In this document: in pieces, positions 30,901 to 39,031 of the stretch | Position numbering within the stretch: the first letter of the stretch is position 1 | Layout of the letters: every line of letters starts with the position of its first letter | Source of the DNA: Sphingobacterium olei | GTDB lineage: Bacteria > Bacteroidota > Bacteroidia > Sphingobacteriales > Sphingobacteriaceae | Length of the DNA: 64,000 nucleotides | Direction: 5' to 3' | NCBI RefSeq assembly: GCF_005048855.1 | Contig: NZ_SUME01000004.1 | Location: forward strand, 186,001 to 250,000 | Made by a program: the position numbers and the translations under genes | The notes under the pieces: model-generated | What the model was told of the DNA's origin: nothing | The model's database searches: none | What the model saw: only the letters and a program-made list of their open reading frames with translations

Positions 30901-31158
30901 GATGCTACGGTTTACCGCTTACGTGAAGTATCCCTGGGATATGAACTACCAAAGAGATTGTTTAGTGGTTCATTCGTTAAGGGGGTTAACGTTAGTTTGA
31001 CAGGAAGAAACTTATGGTTCTTTGCACCTAATTTTCCAAAGTATTCTAACTTTGATCCGGAAGTTAACAGTTATGGCTCCTCTACAACACAAGGCTTTGA
31101 TCTGTCAGCTGCTCCTACAACCCGTCGTTACGGATTTAATTTAGTTGCAAGATTTTAA
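27985..31158 (+). CDS. SusC/RagA-family TonB-dependent outer-membrane transporter
   Basis: Outer-membrane TonB-dependent channel. ATG 27985 (MKQKLLSFILVF...SFAQ) gives a clean signal peptide and lies downstream of the predicted promoter. A carboxypeptidase-like domain (VSGKVTSAADGSPVSGASV) is followed by the TonB-box-like DEVVVTALGIQRKSKSL, the plug (PLIIVDGVPFDN; VLKGSAAAALYGSRASNGAV) and a barrel ending YGFNLVARF. About 1057 residues, complete. It leads an operon with a SusD-like lipoprotein and a small lipoprotein but no enzyme or regulator, so the substrate is open; the SusD variant downstream is often seen in loci for peptides or unknown nutrients. Confidence 0.94.
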   Translation: MKQKLLSFILVFTCLVGVSFAQNRQVSGKVTSAADGSPVSGASVAVIGATTATQTDGSGNYSLSVPANSTLLFSYIGYTSQRVPVGNQTVLNVQLESDETSLDEVVVTALGIQRKSKSLTYGTESINPEDVLQNSEPDLLKSLQGKVAGVDIRTSQGTPGAATRFQVRGNASFIGDNQPLIIVDGVPFDNSSTVTSSQTSGGGAYSSGIAMLDPNEIASMTVLKGSAAAALYGSRASNGAVIITTKSGSARLGAPTSITFRSSISAENIANLPDYQNSYGAGSQFGYSNSNGSWGPNFNNLDSIPAWDPYIGAGIFEPGSKVPYQAYPTNVKDLFNTGVVYENSIGINGGSDVAGFNLTASQMDHKGYVPNSRYQRYNISAGGTVKISERLNARANVSYANSDQIGGYFGENQVSGAASQFARSLFLARNWDGSLPWETSTGDNLNWLGAGQFDHPTWSAYNNYGTTRENRVLASAALDYVATDWLRFSYNLGTNISFLDRQEIYERSSRAYEGAGAIILDNRDHKELESTFVATFTPNIGEDISLSGSIGHNYNQRVTDRVVNEGRRFIAPDIYTLKNTAQQIFDTDDYFQRRIMGVFAEATFGYKDYLFVQATGRNDWSSTLPSNSRSYFYPGVSTSFILTDAVESLKSNVLSYAKVRAAWAKVGRDTDPYNLQNVFLITPNFQGQPTGRYDYTTNNPNLTPEFTNEVELGAELAFWKSRINLDFTWYNKISTDLLASIATPTSSGYDYYFTNFGKIRNRGVEISLGIKPLSPESSVKWNINTVFTRNVNTVEELLEGTDRIQLRGVLTGVSPYLEPGLPYGYIRGTKSLRDDEGNLLINPANGAMIEDTEEGMVGDPNPDFKLGINNTVSYKGFTFSALFDFTKGGDMYSVTNSSLLGRGVTRDTEGREYNAIIPGVYGDPNTGQAILDANGNKIQNQTKITVNDLYFSPNATAGQTFAINTATEWNIYDATVYRLREVSLGYELPKRLFSGSFVKGVNVSLTGRNLWFFAPNFPKYSNFDPEVNSYGSSTTQGFDLSAAPTTRRYGFNLVARF

Positions 31159-31170
31159 AGATTTATGATT

Positions 31171-32850
31171 ATGAAAAAAATTAAAAATATTATAGTAATT
31201 GCTTTGCTTGCAGGACTAGCATCATGTTCAAAGCACTTCGATATAAACGATAATCCCAACGATCCAACTTCTCTTCAGGAATCAGCGTTGTTGCCAAGAA
31301 TACAAAAATATTTAGGCTTCGCATTAGGCATGGGTGGAGATACGGATGACCTTAACGTTTCTAAAGGTGGTTTTGGGACGAATTTGTCCGCATACATGCA
31401 TCAGATGTCACATTATGGTAACGCGGATGATTATGGTGCTCAAGCAAATGATTACTATTGGAGTCAAGGATGGAACATTTCCTATAGAGATGTTTTAACG
31501 AATTTGAATTCCATCATTGAACAAGGAGTGTCAAATGATAACCTAAGGTATGTTGGTATCGCTAAGATAATGAAAGCGTATACTTATTCTGTACTAGTAG
31601 ATTTGTATGGTGATGTTCCGTTTTCAGAAGCCAACCAATCGGTTGGAGGTATCTTGTACCCCAAATATGATAGTGGTAGCGAAATATATCCCCAATTGTT
31701 TACTCTCTTGGAAGAAGGTATTGCTGATTTGCAGAATACGGATGCGACGAATTTGAGTGTTCCAAGCACGGATGATGTAATTTATGGAGGCAATGCCACA
31801 AATTGGGTACGAGCCGCTAATTCTATCAAACTAAAATTATTAGTGCAGCAGCGAAAAATTAAGGATGTTTCCGCGGAAGTAAACGCTCTACTTGCTAATC
31901 CTTCTGATTTGATTTCTTCTACAGAACAATCATTTATGATTCGATATGGGAAAAACGAAGCAACTGATGATAGAAACCCAGGGTTTTCTGAGTATTTCGC
32001 TACACAGCGTACAATGCATCCATCACCGTGGTTATACGAGATTATGAAAGGTTATAACTCGAATATTTTAACGGGTATTGAAGATCCTCGTACTCCCTAT
32101 TATTTTTATAACCAAATCAAAGCCAATGCAGCAGCAAATCCCATTGTTGAATACAGAGATGGTGGATTTGTTTCAAAATATTTTGGTTCTCAGGGAACAA
32201 ATAGGGGTTCGAATGTACAAAACATAGTATCGTTATTTGGTATTTATCCAGTAGGTGGAAGATATGATGATGGTCAAGGTGGCACAGCAAATGCGAATAG
32301 TGGCACCGGTGCAGCTCCTTATCGGTTAATTACTTATGCTGATATTTTGTATTTACAAGCAGAGTTAATCAATGAAAGTGTTATTTCAGGTAATGCAGAT
32401 GAAGTTTTGGAAGCGGCAGTTAAAGAATCTTTTAAAATGGTTGACTATGTTGTTGCTAATAATGGATCATCGCAAACTATACCTGCTTTGTCGGGTACTG
32501 CGGCGGAAACAACTTATATCGATGCTCTCTTAGTTAAGTTTAATAGTGCATCTGCTGCTAAAAAGTTGGAATACATCATGACAGAAAAATGGTTATCTTC
32601 TGTAGGAACTTGGATAGATCAATATAACGATTACCGACGTACTGGTTATCCAATTTTGTTTGCTCCAAACGGGACGGTAACTCCTCCTGCAGGAGGAAAC
32701 GGAGGAGACGATTTACCAGCAGTTCCTGTCAGTTCGAGCAGAGGATTTCCACTCTCTTTACCATATATTAGTGATGAGATAAACACAAATCCGAATGCTC
32801 CTCAACAGAAAACAGACCTTACATCGGCAAAAGTATTTTGGATGCCATAA
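31171..32850 (+). CDS. SusD-like lipoprotein, SusD-like_2 type
   Basis: Partner lipoprotein of the preceding SusC. The signal ends LLAGLASCSKHFDINDNPN, with the NPNDPT motif that marks the shorter SusD-like_2 group rather than classical SusD. Helical repeats include YVGIAKIMKAYTYSVLVDLYGDVPFSEA, RAANSIKLKLLVQQR and the C-terminal IMTEKWLSSVGTWIDQYNDYRRTGYP. An insert rich in Gly and Pro (APNGTVTPPAGGNGGDD) lies near residue 510. In-frame ATGs at 31165 and 31171 both fit; the second gives the usual MKKIKN start. It is 12 bp after SusC. Confidence 0.92.
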   Translation: MKKIKNIIVIALLAGLASCSKHFDINDNPNDPTSLQESALLPRIQKYLGFALGMGGDTDDLNVSKGGFGTNLSAYMHQMSHYGNADDYGAQANDYYWSQGWNISYRDVLTNLNSIIEQGVSNDNLRYVGIAKIMKAYTYSVLVDLYGDVPFSEANQSVGGILYPKYDSGSEIYPQLFTLLEEGIADLQNTDATNLSVPSTDDVIYGGNATNWVRAANSIKLKLLVQQRKIKDVSAEVNALLANPSDLISSTEQSFMIRYGKNEATDDRNPGFSEYFATQRTMHPSPWLYEIMKGYNSNILTGIEDPRTPYYFYNQIKANAAANPIVEYRDGGFVSKYFGSQGTNRGSNVQNIVSLFGIYPVGGRYDDGQGGTANANSGTGAAPYRLITYADILYLQAELINESVISGNADEVLEAAVKESFKMVDYVVANNGSSQTIPALSGTAAETTYIDALLVKFNSASAAKKLEYIMTEKWLSSVGTWIDQYNDYRRTGYPILFAPNGTVTPPAGGNGGDDLPAVPVSSSRGFPLSLPYISDEINTNPNAPQQKTDLTSAKVFWMP

Positions 32851-32858
32851 TTAAAATA

Positions 32859-33770
32859 ATGATTGAAATGAGAAATTTTTTAAATATATGTATGTTGATG
32901 TCATTAGTAGTGGTGTCAGCATGTAGGAAGAGTGATAATGCAACGATGCCTGATGGAATCGTGTATTTGAATCAGCCTCAGATTGAAAAAATTGCTGGGA
33001 CTGACCCTGCGATTTTGGATACAGATCCGTTAGCATTTACCGCAAAAGTTAGTGTTGATCTTTTTTTTAAAGATTCAGAGAAGCCACAGTATTTGGATCT
33101 TGTAGTTGTTAAAAATGGTGATAAGACGAATGTTCAAACGGTTAAAGGAAATATTTCTTCCTATCCTTCGGAAGTCGAACTGACTGGTCAGATGTTAACT
33201 GATTTATTCGGAGAAACCATTGTTAGTGGTGATAAATTTGATATTGGAGCAAATTATGTTACAGGAGGTAAAACATATCTTGTTTTTCCAGAGGTAGGTC
33301 AGAGTTATGGGGCAACCGTAACTTCTCAGCCTGGGGCATCTCCCATTGTTAGCTATTCAGCAATTTGTGGGTTTATTATCGATGATTTTTTAGGCGACGG
33401 TCAGTTTGAAGTAATAAGTGACGCTTGGGGAGATTATGCAGCAGGGACTGTAGTTTCCGTTACTAAGACTGGTGCTAACGATTTTTCTGTTGAATCAAGT
33501 GCAGCAGCATTCGCTGATTTTTCTGTAAAAGTAAACCCTGCTGATAACTCCGCAACAATTGCTAGTCAGTTGCTTGGTAGTGAAGCGGCGGTAACTAGTG
33601 TTTATGGAGGAGGAGGCGCTTATGGATCACTGTCCGCAAGCACGGGTGGCGCAGTATCTGCAAGTTTTGTAAATCCATGTAATAATGAAATTCAACTTAA
33701 TATTCAGTATGTTTTGTCGAAATATGGTAATCAAGGGGCTTACTTGTTAAAATTGAAAAAAGTTAACTAA
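32859..33770 (+). CDS. Hypothetical lipoprotein of the second SusC/SusD operon
   Basis: A roughly 300-residue lipoprotein (MRNFLNIC...VVVSACRKSD). The probable start is ATG 32859 or 32868, just after the SusD stop. The N-terminal half looks like a beta-sandwich (AKVSVDLFFKDSEKPQYLDL, GKTYLVFPEVG). The C-terminal half (ICGFIIDDFLGDGQFEVISD) carries acidic and Gly-rich stretches and ends LLKLKKVN. I do not recognise the family. Third gene of the operon and followed by a strong terminator, so it is probably a surface binding protein for the same nutrient. Confidence 0.75.
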   Translation: MIEMRNFLNICMLMSLVVVSACRKSDNATMPDGIVYLNQPQIEKIAGTDPAILDTDPLAFTAKVSVDLFFKDSEKPQYLDLVVVKNGDKTNVQTVKGNISSYPSEVELTGQMLTDLFGETIVSGDKFDIGANYVTGGKTYLVFPEVGQSYGATVTSQPGASPIVSYSAICGFIIDDFLGDGQFEVISDAWGDYAAGTVVSVTKTGANDFSVESSAAAFADFSVKVNPADNSATIASQLLGSEAAVTSVYGGGGAYGSLSASTGGAVSASFVNPCNNEIQLNIQYVLSKYGNQGAYLLKLKKVN

Positions 33771-33798
33771 GGCTAGTTTAACTGTTGGTTTACAGAAG

Positions 33799-33834
33799 AG
33801 AGCTGTTTGTGTTAATTACAAACAGCTCTTTTTT
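33799..33834 (+). terminator. Intrinsic terminator of the second SusC/SusD operon
   Basis: AGAGCTGTTTGT (33799-33810) pairs perfectly with ACAAACAGCTCT (33818-33829), loop of 7 nt, followed by a run of T. Strong and unambiguous. Confidence 0.9.
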
Positions 33835-33974
33835 ATATGCATCAGGAACAGACTCACGACTGGTATTTCACCTAAAAGCGGTGTATCATTCATAGTGCTT
33901 GCAGTTAGATTTACTGGGTGAGTAATTTATAATGCTAAAATGTATGAAAAATATCTCGCAGCAAGAAAGAAGTA

Positions 33975-34311
33975 TCATTGCAATGAATAATGTTTTTTCT
34001 GTATGCTCATTACCACTCGTATTCCCTCGACCAGCAGCACCAGATCACTCCAGGAAAGTTCACCCTTTTTCAGCTCCGGTGATCCAAAAGTAGCCTGTTC
34101 CAAACGTTTGTAGTAGAGTACAAAGCCTCCATCCTCCTGGTACAACAGTTTGATATGCGTACGGCTCCGGTTGAGGAACTCAAATACCTCGCCACTGATG
34201 GTCTGGCGCTGCATCAACGAAATGACCAGGCCGCACAGTCCGTCAAAACTCTTGCGCATCGCAATGTCCATCATAAATATAAAATCGGTGCGAGGACCCC
34301 AGTGAGAACAT
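33975..34311 (-). pseudogene. tnpB: IS66 accessory protein TnpB, frameshifted
   Basis: TnpB is the small accessory protein of IS66 elements. Reading starts at ATG 34311 (MFSLGSSHRFYIYDGH), overlapping the tnpA stop as TGATG, but runs into a stop after 22 codons. The rest continues in another frame as MRKSFDGLCGLV, then EVFEFLNRSRTHIKLLYQ, GGFVLYYKRLEQATF. The two parts join exactly if two bases are restored before ATGCGC, so a small deletion near 34257 broke the gene. Confidence 0.85.
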
Positions 34312-34593
34312 CAGTAAAGGAGGATCAGCTGGGACGGAAGGCCCAGATTGATATCTACCTTGATCCGCACACCATTGGGATAGATAACCTCAACTTCACT
34401 TTTTTTGCGGGCCTTGTCGATGGATATAAAACTCTCCAGAGCCGAAACGTTTTTCTTTGCTGCGCGCATACCAATAATAAAAGGTAGCTTCATTTACCCC
34501 TTTTTCCGCGCAGTATCGTTTCTTGCTCATACCGCTTTGTTGCCAGTCTGCTATCATGGCAAACATCTGTATTCTTTTTTCTTCTTTGCTCAT
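34311..34593 (-). pseudogene. tnpA: IS66 accessory protein TnpA, frameshifted
   Basis: Helix-turn-helix accessory protein of IS66. The first part (from 34593) reads IQMFAMIADWQQSGMSKKRY and CAEKGVNEATFYYWYARSKEK; the second part continues in another frame from about 34450 as NVSALESFISIDKARKK and VEVIYPNGVRIKVD. One extra base in the A run near 34448-34452 explains the shift. The stop overlaps the tnpB start. Confidence 0.82.
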
Positions 34594-34774
34594 TTAGCAA
34601 AGCTCTGCATTATACGACGCTCAGAAAATATGTACTTGGTAAGGCAGATACGTATATAGGCGCTAGCTATTGAAACCATAGGACGAATTTCCATCTAACA
34701 CCGGATCCGAAAAGTATCTTATTATAGTATTGAAATTTTTTAGACGTAAGATGAAATCACATGTATAAAAGTTT

Positions 34775-34810
34775 TATAGCACAAGCGCACGATCGGCCAC
34801 TTGTACTATA
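34775..34810 (-). terminator. Stem-loop after the PKD-like gene
   Basis: TATAGCACAAG (34775-34785) faces CTTGTACTATA (34800-34810), an 11 bp stem with one mismatch. Read on the minus strand it follows the stop of the gene ending at 34815 and runs into AAACTTTTAT. Probable terminator. Confidence 0.55.
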
Positions 34811-34814
34811 TATT

Positions 34815-35843
34815 TTATAATGGTCCACCTCCAGGTTGAGCAGGATGAACTTTTAAGCTATGTGTCGAATAACTTGACGTACCACAGGTATTTGTAGTTG
34901 TCAGTCTCATAGTATAGTTAAAAGGATTAGTTCCTAAGTTGTCGTGATTCTTGACATGTATGATCACGGAAGTGCCGGTGGTGCCTGATGGGAAAATCAC
35001 GCGACCGGGACTACCTCCTACTACTGACCAAGTATATGTCACACCTGGTATAGGCAAACTAACAGAAAAAATAGCGTCTTGAATACCAGCGCCTCTTAAA
35101 GCATAGATGTTAGATGGACCACTAATTGCTGACAGTGGAGTACCAACTATGACATCTTTTGTATATACGTTATTGCTTACCATTGATTTGATCCTCACTA
35201 TACCGCTTGCACCTACCTCTCTAGTAACTTTCCATTGATTATTTCCTAAATTCGTCAATGTCGCAATATTTGTTGCGTTTTGTAGTGTTATCACACCTGG
35301 ATTAGTAATCGTATATGTGCCTTCATCACATATTTGGTCAGGACCAACGAATGTTGTTACAGGTACTGGAGTTAAATTTACTGTAGTATAATGTTTATCC
35401 GTTTTTGTAAACCATTCTGTCCAACCATCAGGTTCACCAGAATAGCCCTGAGCATAGTAACGATATTTTACTTTTAACTGTCCATTATTATTTGTACTAA
35501 GGATGGTGGCGGAAATATTTTCTTTATTAATGGAGAACGCACTTGATCCTACAAAATCGGCCGTGCTAAAAGTTACAATTGAGGATGCATCGTATTCTCC
35601 ATTTTGTCCAATAAATACAAGTTTTGCCTCGAGTTGCACAGGTTTATCGAAGAATGAAGGTCTACTTGCAGATAATGCGATTAGGATTGGTGCGTCTGCA
35701 TCATCTGTAACTTCAATTTTATTATTATTGTCTAGGTAGGTGTTCGCCACAACAAATTGGCCTATAGTGATAGTTTGTGCAGATAAGCAGCCACTAAAAA
35801 TAAGTAAAAAAAGGAAGGTTGAAATAAATTGATAAACTTTCAT
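34815..35843 (-). CDS. Secreted protein with PKD/Ig-like modules
   Basis: A 342-residue exported protein; the signal peptide (MKVYQFIST...FSGCLSAQ) could be read as Sec type I, or as a lipoprotein by the Cys in FSGC. Residues about 25-170 form a beta-rich domain of unknown type (ITIGQFVVANTYLDNN). About 175-250 and 255-342 resemble the Ig/PKD-like modules of Bacteroidetes surface proteins (ICDEGTYTITNPG, GVTYTWSVVGGSPGRVIF). No type IX sorting tail is visible; the end is PAQPGGGPL. It lies 11 bp after a small lipoprotein gene on the same strand, so they probably form an operon. Role unknown; adhesion is a guess. Confidence 0.65.
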   Translation of the reverse strand: MKVYQFISTFLFLLIFSGCLSAQTITIGQFVVANTYLDNNNKIEVTDDADAPILIALSASRPSFFDKPVQLEAKLVFIGQNGEYDASSIVTFSTADFVGSSAFSINKENISATILSTNNNGQLKVKYRYYAQGYSGEPDGWTEWFTKTDKHYTTVNLTPVPVTTFVGPDQICDEGTYTITNPGVITLQNATNIATLTNLGNNQWKVTREVGASGIVRIKSMVSNNVYTKDVIVGTPLSAISGPSNIYALRGAGIQDAIFSVSLPIPGVTYTWSVVGGSPGRVIFPSGTTGTSVIIHVKNHDNLGTNPFNYTMRLTTTNTCGTSSYSTHSLKVHPAQPGGGPL

Positions 35844-35854
35844 AATAGCGGGCT

Positions 35855-36121
35855 TTATATTTCGAAATGAGGTAAGTAATCGCTGATCTTTATAACCATG
35901 TCACTATATCGTACGTGTGTATAGGAGAGGTTTTCTTTGTCAAATACAAGGTCTTCTACAGCAATTCCTGTAAATCTAGAAATTTCGCGAGTTACAGCTT
36001 CCAGTTCGTAATCTTTTCCATCTAGGGTGATGATGTTTTCTGGCTTTCCGTTAGAGTCTTCCTTTTTGCAGGAGCTCAAGCTTAGTCCCAATACCAAGAA
36101 TAAATAAAGGAGTTTTTTCAT
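35855..36121 (-). CDS. Small lipoprotein of unknown function
   Basis: An 88-residue protein with a good lipoprotein signal (LFLVLGLSLSSCKKED, lipid Cys at about 18). The short mature part (ITLDGKDYELEAVTREISRF) is acidic and shows no known motif. It precedes the PKD-like secreted protein by 11 bp and may be exported with it. Confidence 0.6.
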   Translation of the reverse strand: MKKLLYLFLVLGLSLSSCKKEDSNGKPENIITLDGKDYELEAVTREISRFTGIAVEDLVFDKENLSYTHVRYSDMVIKISDYLPHFEI

Positions 36122-36410
36122 AGTGTTTTGTAGTTAGTTTACTGCATTAGTAATATATAAAAAATATCTTGGAATAAAAAAAAGTATCACGAATGTTACA
36201 GGTTAGCTTGTTTTGAAAAGGATTGACAGTGTGTCAAAAAGGATTGCAATTCATACAGATATTGTATGTTATTCGGAAAGAATTTTCGCCCGGAAGACAC
36301 ATGCCATTGACGAAACGCATTAGCCTTAGCCATCACGCACAAAAAAACTATATCGTAGCCAGTAAAACAAAATAATTCAGTTAGTGTTTATATAGCAAAT
36401 TATTAAGCAG

Positions 36411-36677
36411 ATGTTTGTTAAGCTTACACACGCCGTATTAAGGGAATTGCAAAGTGACGGGTATAATGTGCTGACATCCGTTAACACAGTTCACGACGAT
36501 AACCCCACCTACATGCCGGAGAAGGTAGACAATGTGTGGGAGTGGCTGGAAGACCTGACGGTTACACCGCAGAACCAACCGGCCATATTAGTTATAGAAG
36601 AGGCATTAAATACTATGTTGGAAAAAGACTTAATTGGAGCAGTATGGATAGAAAAGCACTGGAAGAGGAGTATTTAA
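36411..36677 (+). CDS. Hypothetical protein, 88 residues
   Basis: Not recognised. The sequence is charged and Trp-rich (NVWEWLEDLTVTPQNQPAI), without signal peptide or membrane segment. Its 3' end overlaps the next reading frame by 34 bp. The surrounding genes are decayed or mobile-type, so it may be an accessory gene or part of one. The 289 bp upstream hold nothing recognisable. Confidence 0.4.
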   Translation: MFVKLTHAVLRELQSDGYNVLTSVNTVHDDNPTYMPEKVDNVWEWLEDLTVTPQNQPAILVIEEALNTMLEKDLIGAVWIEKHWKRSI

Positions 36678-37023
36678 GTGAAATTCAAAAGTACCGCGAT
36701 AATGGCAATGCGTTCTCAACGGACGATAGGTTGCAAGCTGTTCTTGAGCGAAAGGCGTCATTTAAAATCTGTTTTTTTATCATTTTTTGGATAATCGCAA
36801 ATGGATATCCCTCCAGAATATAATTACAGCTATTGGTATATTTATCATTATAAATATAAGCGTCAAATTTTCGCTTAGATGGTCAGCCATCAGGTTTTTA
36901 AAAGACAGTTCTGAAAGTCTAAAAGAAATGTACAATGTAATCCCAAATGGTATGTTATGGTATTCAGGTATCTTTTTCAACCACGCGCTTTGGCGACTTA
37001 TCCAAAAAAAACAGGGGGAATAG
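36644..37023 (+). pseudogene. Small membrane protein gene, probably frameshifted
   Basis: ATG 36644 opens a frame (MDRKALEEEYLSEIQKYRD) that ends at 36823 after a hydrophobic stretch. A second frame continues from about 36787 to 37023 with a membrane segment (IITAIGIFIIINISVKF) and a C-terminal part (MYNVIPNGMLWYSGIFF). Joined by a shift in the T-rich stretch 36769-36790 they make one protein of about 126 residues with two hydrophobic segments. A real frameshift, a sequencing error or two separate tiny genes are all possible. No family recognised. Confidence 0.4.
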
Positions 37024-37239
37024 TGCCGTTACTTCGAAAACGGAATGAACGTTATATATAATTAGAATAGTCAGTGTAAAAAGATACCAGCTGGTTAAAA
37101 TTCGCATAATATAATAGTTTTATCGAAAATAGCCATTCGCATCTACACCCAGTAAAATCTTTGATTAAGTTTTTGTGAAATCGCCCTGCTATCGTTTTGA
37201 ATTGGATCGCTTTTTTTGCACTTATTTAACGCGTCAAAT

Positions 37240-37568
37240 CTACTTCTCCTCTCCATATACCACAACCCGTTCGCGCAATATATTCTTCTCGCGTTCTATT
37301 TCCGCTGCGAGTTCTTCCTCGGTCGGAAGATAAGGCAGATATTTGTGTTGTCTGTTTCCATTGCTCTGATATTAAAATTGGCGGTTACGTGAAGTGGTAA
37401 TGGCGCTTCACGTTGTCCCCATCTTATTGACGGCAGTTTTGATAATGCCAGTATCTGTCCCAAGTCTTTTTCGAAATACCCTTTTAGGTCAGAAAAATCG
37501 TTTTTTAAATCGCGGTAAAATCTGCAACTTCTTCGATCTAAGATAATCAGATTTTTATTAAAAAGCAA
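37240..37568 (-). pseudogene. Degraded gene fragment, unidentified
   Basis: One minus-strand frame (37568-37296) reads FYRDLKNDFSDLKGYFEKDL and PLPLHVTANFNIRAMETDN. The end continues in another frame to a stop at 37240 as QHKYLPYLPTEEELAAEIER and ERVVVYGEE, which looks like a natural, helical C-terminus. The two pieces probably belonged to one protein now broken near 37350. I do not recognise it. Confidence 0.35.
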
Positions 37569-37944
37569 TATTGGATACCGGAAGCATTTGCTTCGCAGAA
37601 CTTGTTTTGTTGAGGCACCCCCAGCAGTTGGTTAGAGGATGAAATTAAATTCAATACCTCTACATAATACGCCAGTTTTGAATCTTATATCGCCATGTTG
37701 AAAGTCCATTTCAAAGTTTCCAAAAGGTATGCTATAATTTATTTTATTAATGGCCTCAAGTAAAATATTTTTTTTTCATCGGGGACTCTTACAGCTATTA
37801 TGGACAGAAATATGAAAAATTTTGAACTATTATCGATGTCGGCTATACATCATCGTTATTAGCACTTTTTTACTAAAAAAATTAGTTTTTATGTTTTTGA
37901 TTGAATACTTTTACTAAGGTTTGATTAATTATAAACAATTTAAT
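37569..37944. other. AT-rich intergenic stretch without recognisable feature
   Basis: These 376 bp have no supported reading frame. The last 100 bp before the nuclease gene are AT-rich and may hold its promoter, but no good TAnnTTTG box with a matching -33 element was found. Confidence 0.4.
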
Positions 37945-38847
37945 ATGATAAGATATATTGATCCACTGACCGACTTTTCCTTCAAACGTCTTTTCGGTTC
38001 TGAACCAAATAAGGATTTACTGATCGATCTTTTGAATGGGATATTCCGGGGCAGAAAGAGAATAGTTGACCTTATTTACAACAAAAATGAGCATGTGGGG
38101 GATGGGGAAGCGATTGGTTCGGTCATATTTGATCTGAGCTGTACCGGGGATGACGGGTCTAAATTCCTGATAGAAGTACAACGTACAGAGCAGATATACC
38201 TCAAACGACGTATGCTTTATTATTCCAGTAAGTTAATCTCTGACCAGGCGCCCAAGGGAAAGCGGGCATCATGGAATTATGACATTAGCGAGGTATATGT
38301 GATTGTTTTGATGGATGGTTTTCCGATGCCGGGAGGGAGTGATGGTAGATATTTGCATGATGTTTGCTTATGTAATAGAGATTCGGGTGAAATATTTTAC
38401 GAAGAATTAGGTTTTTTTTACGTTGAATTGGTTAACTTTGTTAAAGATGAATCTGATTTACAGACCGATCTGGACAAATGGCTGTATGTGTTGAAGAACA
38501 TGTCAAGAATGGACAAGATTCCGCTGTATCTGAGGAAGTCTATTTTTGAAAAGCTATTTCAGATAGCCGAATATAGTAAATTGAATAAGGAGGAACGCGA
38601 GATGTACGATGTAAGTTTAAAACGCAGATGGGACGAGTATAGCGTACGAGAGACGGCTCGTCAGAAAGGATATGAAGAGGGGATACAACAAGGAATTGAA
38701 AAAGGAATTGGGACTAAGAACTATGAGATTGTCAAAAAGCTTATTATTCAACACGATTGGTCTGATGAATCTATCGTAGATTTTGCCGAGGTATCTCTTG
38801 AATTTGTCAAGAAAGTACGTGTAGATCTAGCTAAAGGGGAAAAATAG
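37945..38847 (+). CDS. Rpn-family PD-(D/E)XK nuclease / putative transposase
   Basis: Recombination-promoting nuclease type protein of about 300 residues. ATG 37945 gives the typical start MIRYIDPLTDFSFKRLFG. The nuclease core follows: LIDLLNGI, then FDLSCTGDDGSKFLIEVQR with the Asp...Glu-x-Gln catalytic pattern. The C-terminal half is helical and ends with a Gly/Gln repeat (YEEGIQQGIEKGIGTKN) common in this family. Such proteins cut DNA and stimulate RecA-independent recombination in enteric relatives, and are frequent in accessory regions of Bacteroidetes. The gene is intact and has its own terminator. Confidence 0.85.
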   Translation: MIRYIDPLTDFSFKRLFGSEPNKDLLIDLLNGIFRGRKRIVDLIYNKNEHVGDGEAIGSVIFDLSCTGDDGSKFLIEVQRTEQIYLKRRMLYYSSKLISDQAPKGKRASWNYDISEVYVIVLMDGFPMPGGSDGRYLHDVCLCNRDSGEIFYEELGFFYVELVNFVKDESDLQTDLDKWLYVLKNMSRMDKIPLYLRKSIFEKLFQIAEYSKLNKEEREMYDVSLKRRWDEYSVRETARQKGYEEGIQQGIEKGIGTKNYEIVKKLIIQHDWSDESIVDFAEVSLEFVKKVRVDLAKGEK

Positions 38848-38878
38848 GTAATACTTTATTTTACAGATATTAGGTAAA

Positions 38879-38910
38879 CAGCCGTTCGGATATTCCGAGC
38901 GGCTGTTTTT
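38879..38910 (+). terminator. Intrinsic terminator of the Rpn nuclease gene
   Basis: CAGCCGTTCGGA (38879-38890) pairs with TCCGAGCGGCTG (38894-38905), 12 bp with one G-T pair and a three-base loop, followed by a T run. Strong. Confidence 0.85.
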
Positions 38911-39031
38911 ATTTTGTAAATAGGATCGTTTGCTTTCGATCAGTATAGAGTACTTGGCGATTGTGCGATTCCGTTTCTGTACAGAGTAATACGTCGATCT
39001 TGTCCAAAAACCGGAGGATAGGGCTTTTTAT

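Larger units (their letters stand above)
33975..34610 (-). mobile_element. IS66-family insertion sequence remnant
   Basis: Only the two small accessory genes of an IS66 element remain, both frameshifted, in the order tnpA-tnpB on the minus strand. The large transposase gene that should follow towards lower coordinates is missing: only about 200 bp of unrelated DNA separates tnpB from the terminator at 33834. Terminal repeats could not be placed with confidence. It is a dead relic near the left edge of the accessory region. Confidence 0.8.

Noticed and set aside
34440..34455. Programmed ribosomal frameshifting in the IS66 tnpA gene
   Set aside because: The shift needed is +1 (or -2) at an A run, IS66 tnpA is normally one frame, and tnpB beside it is also broken, so decay is the simpler explanation.
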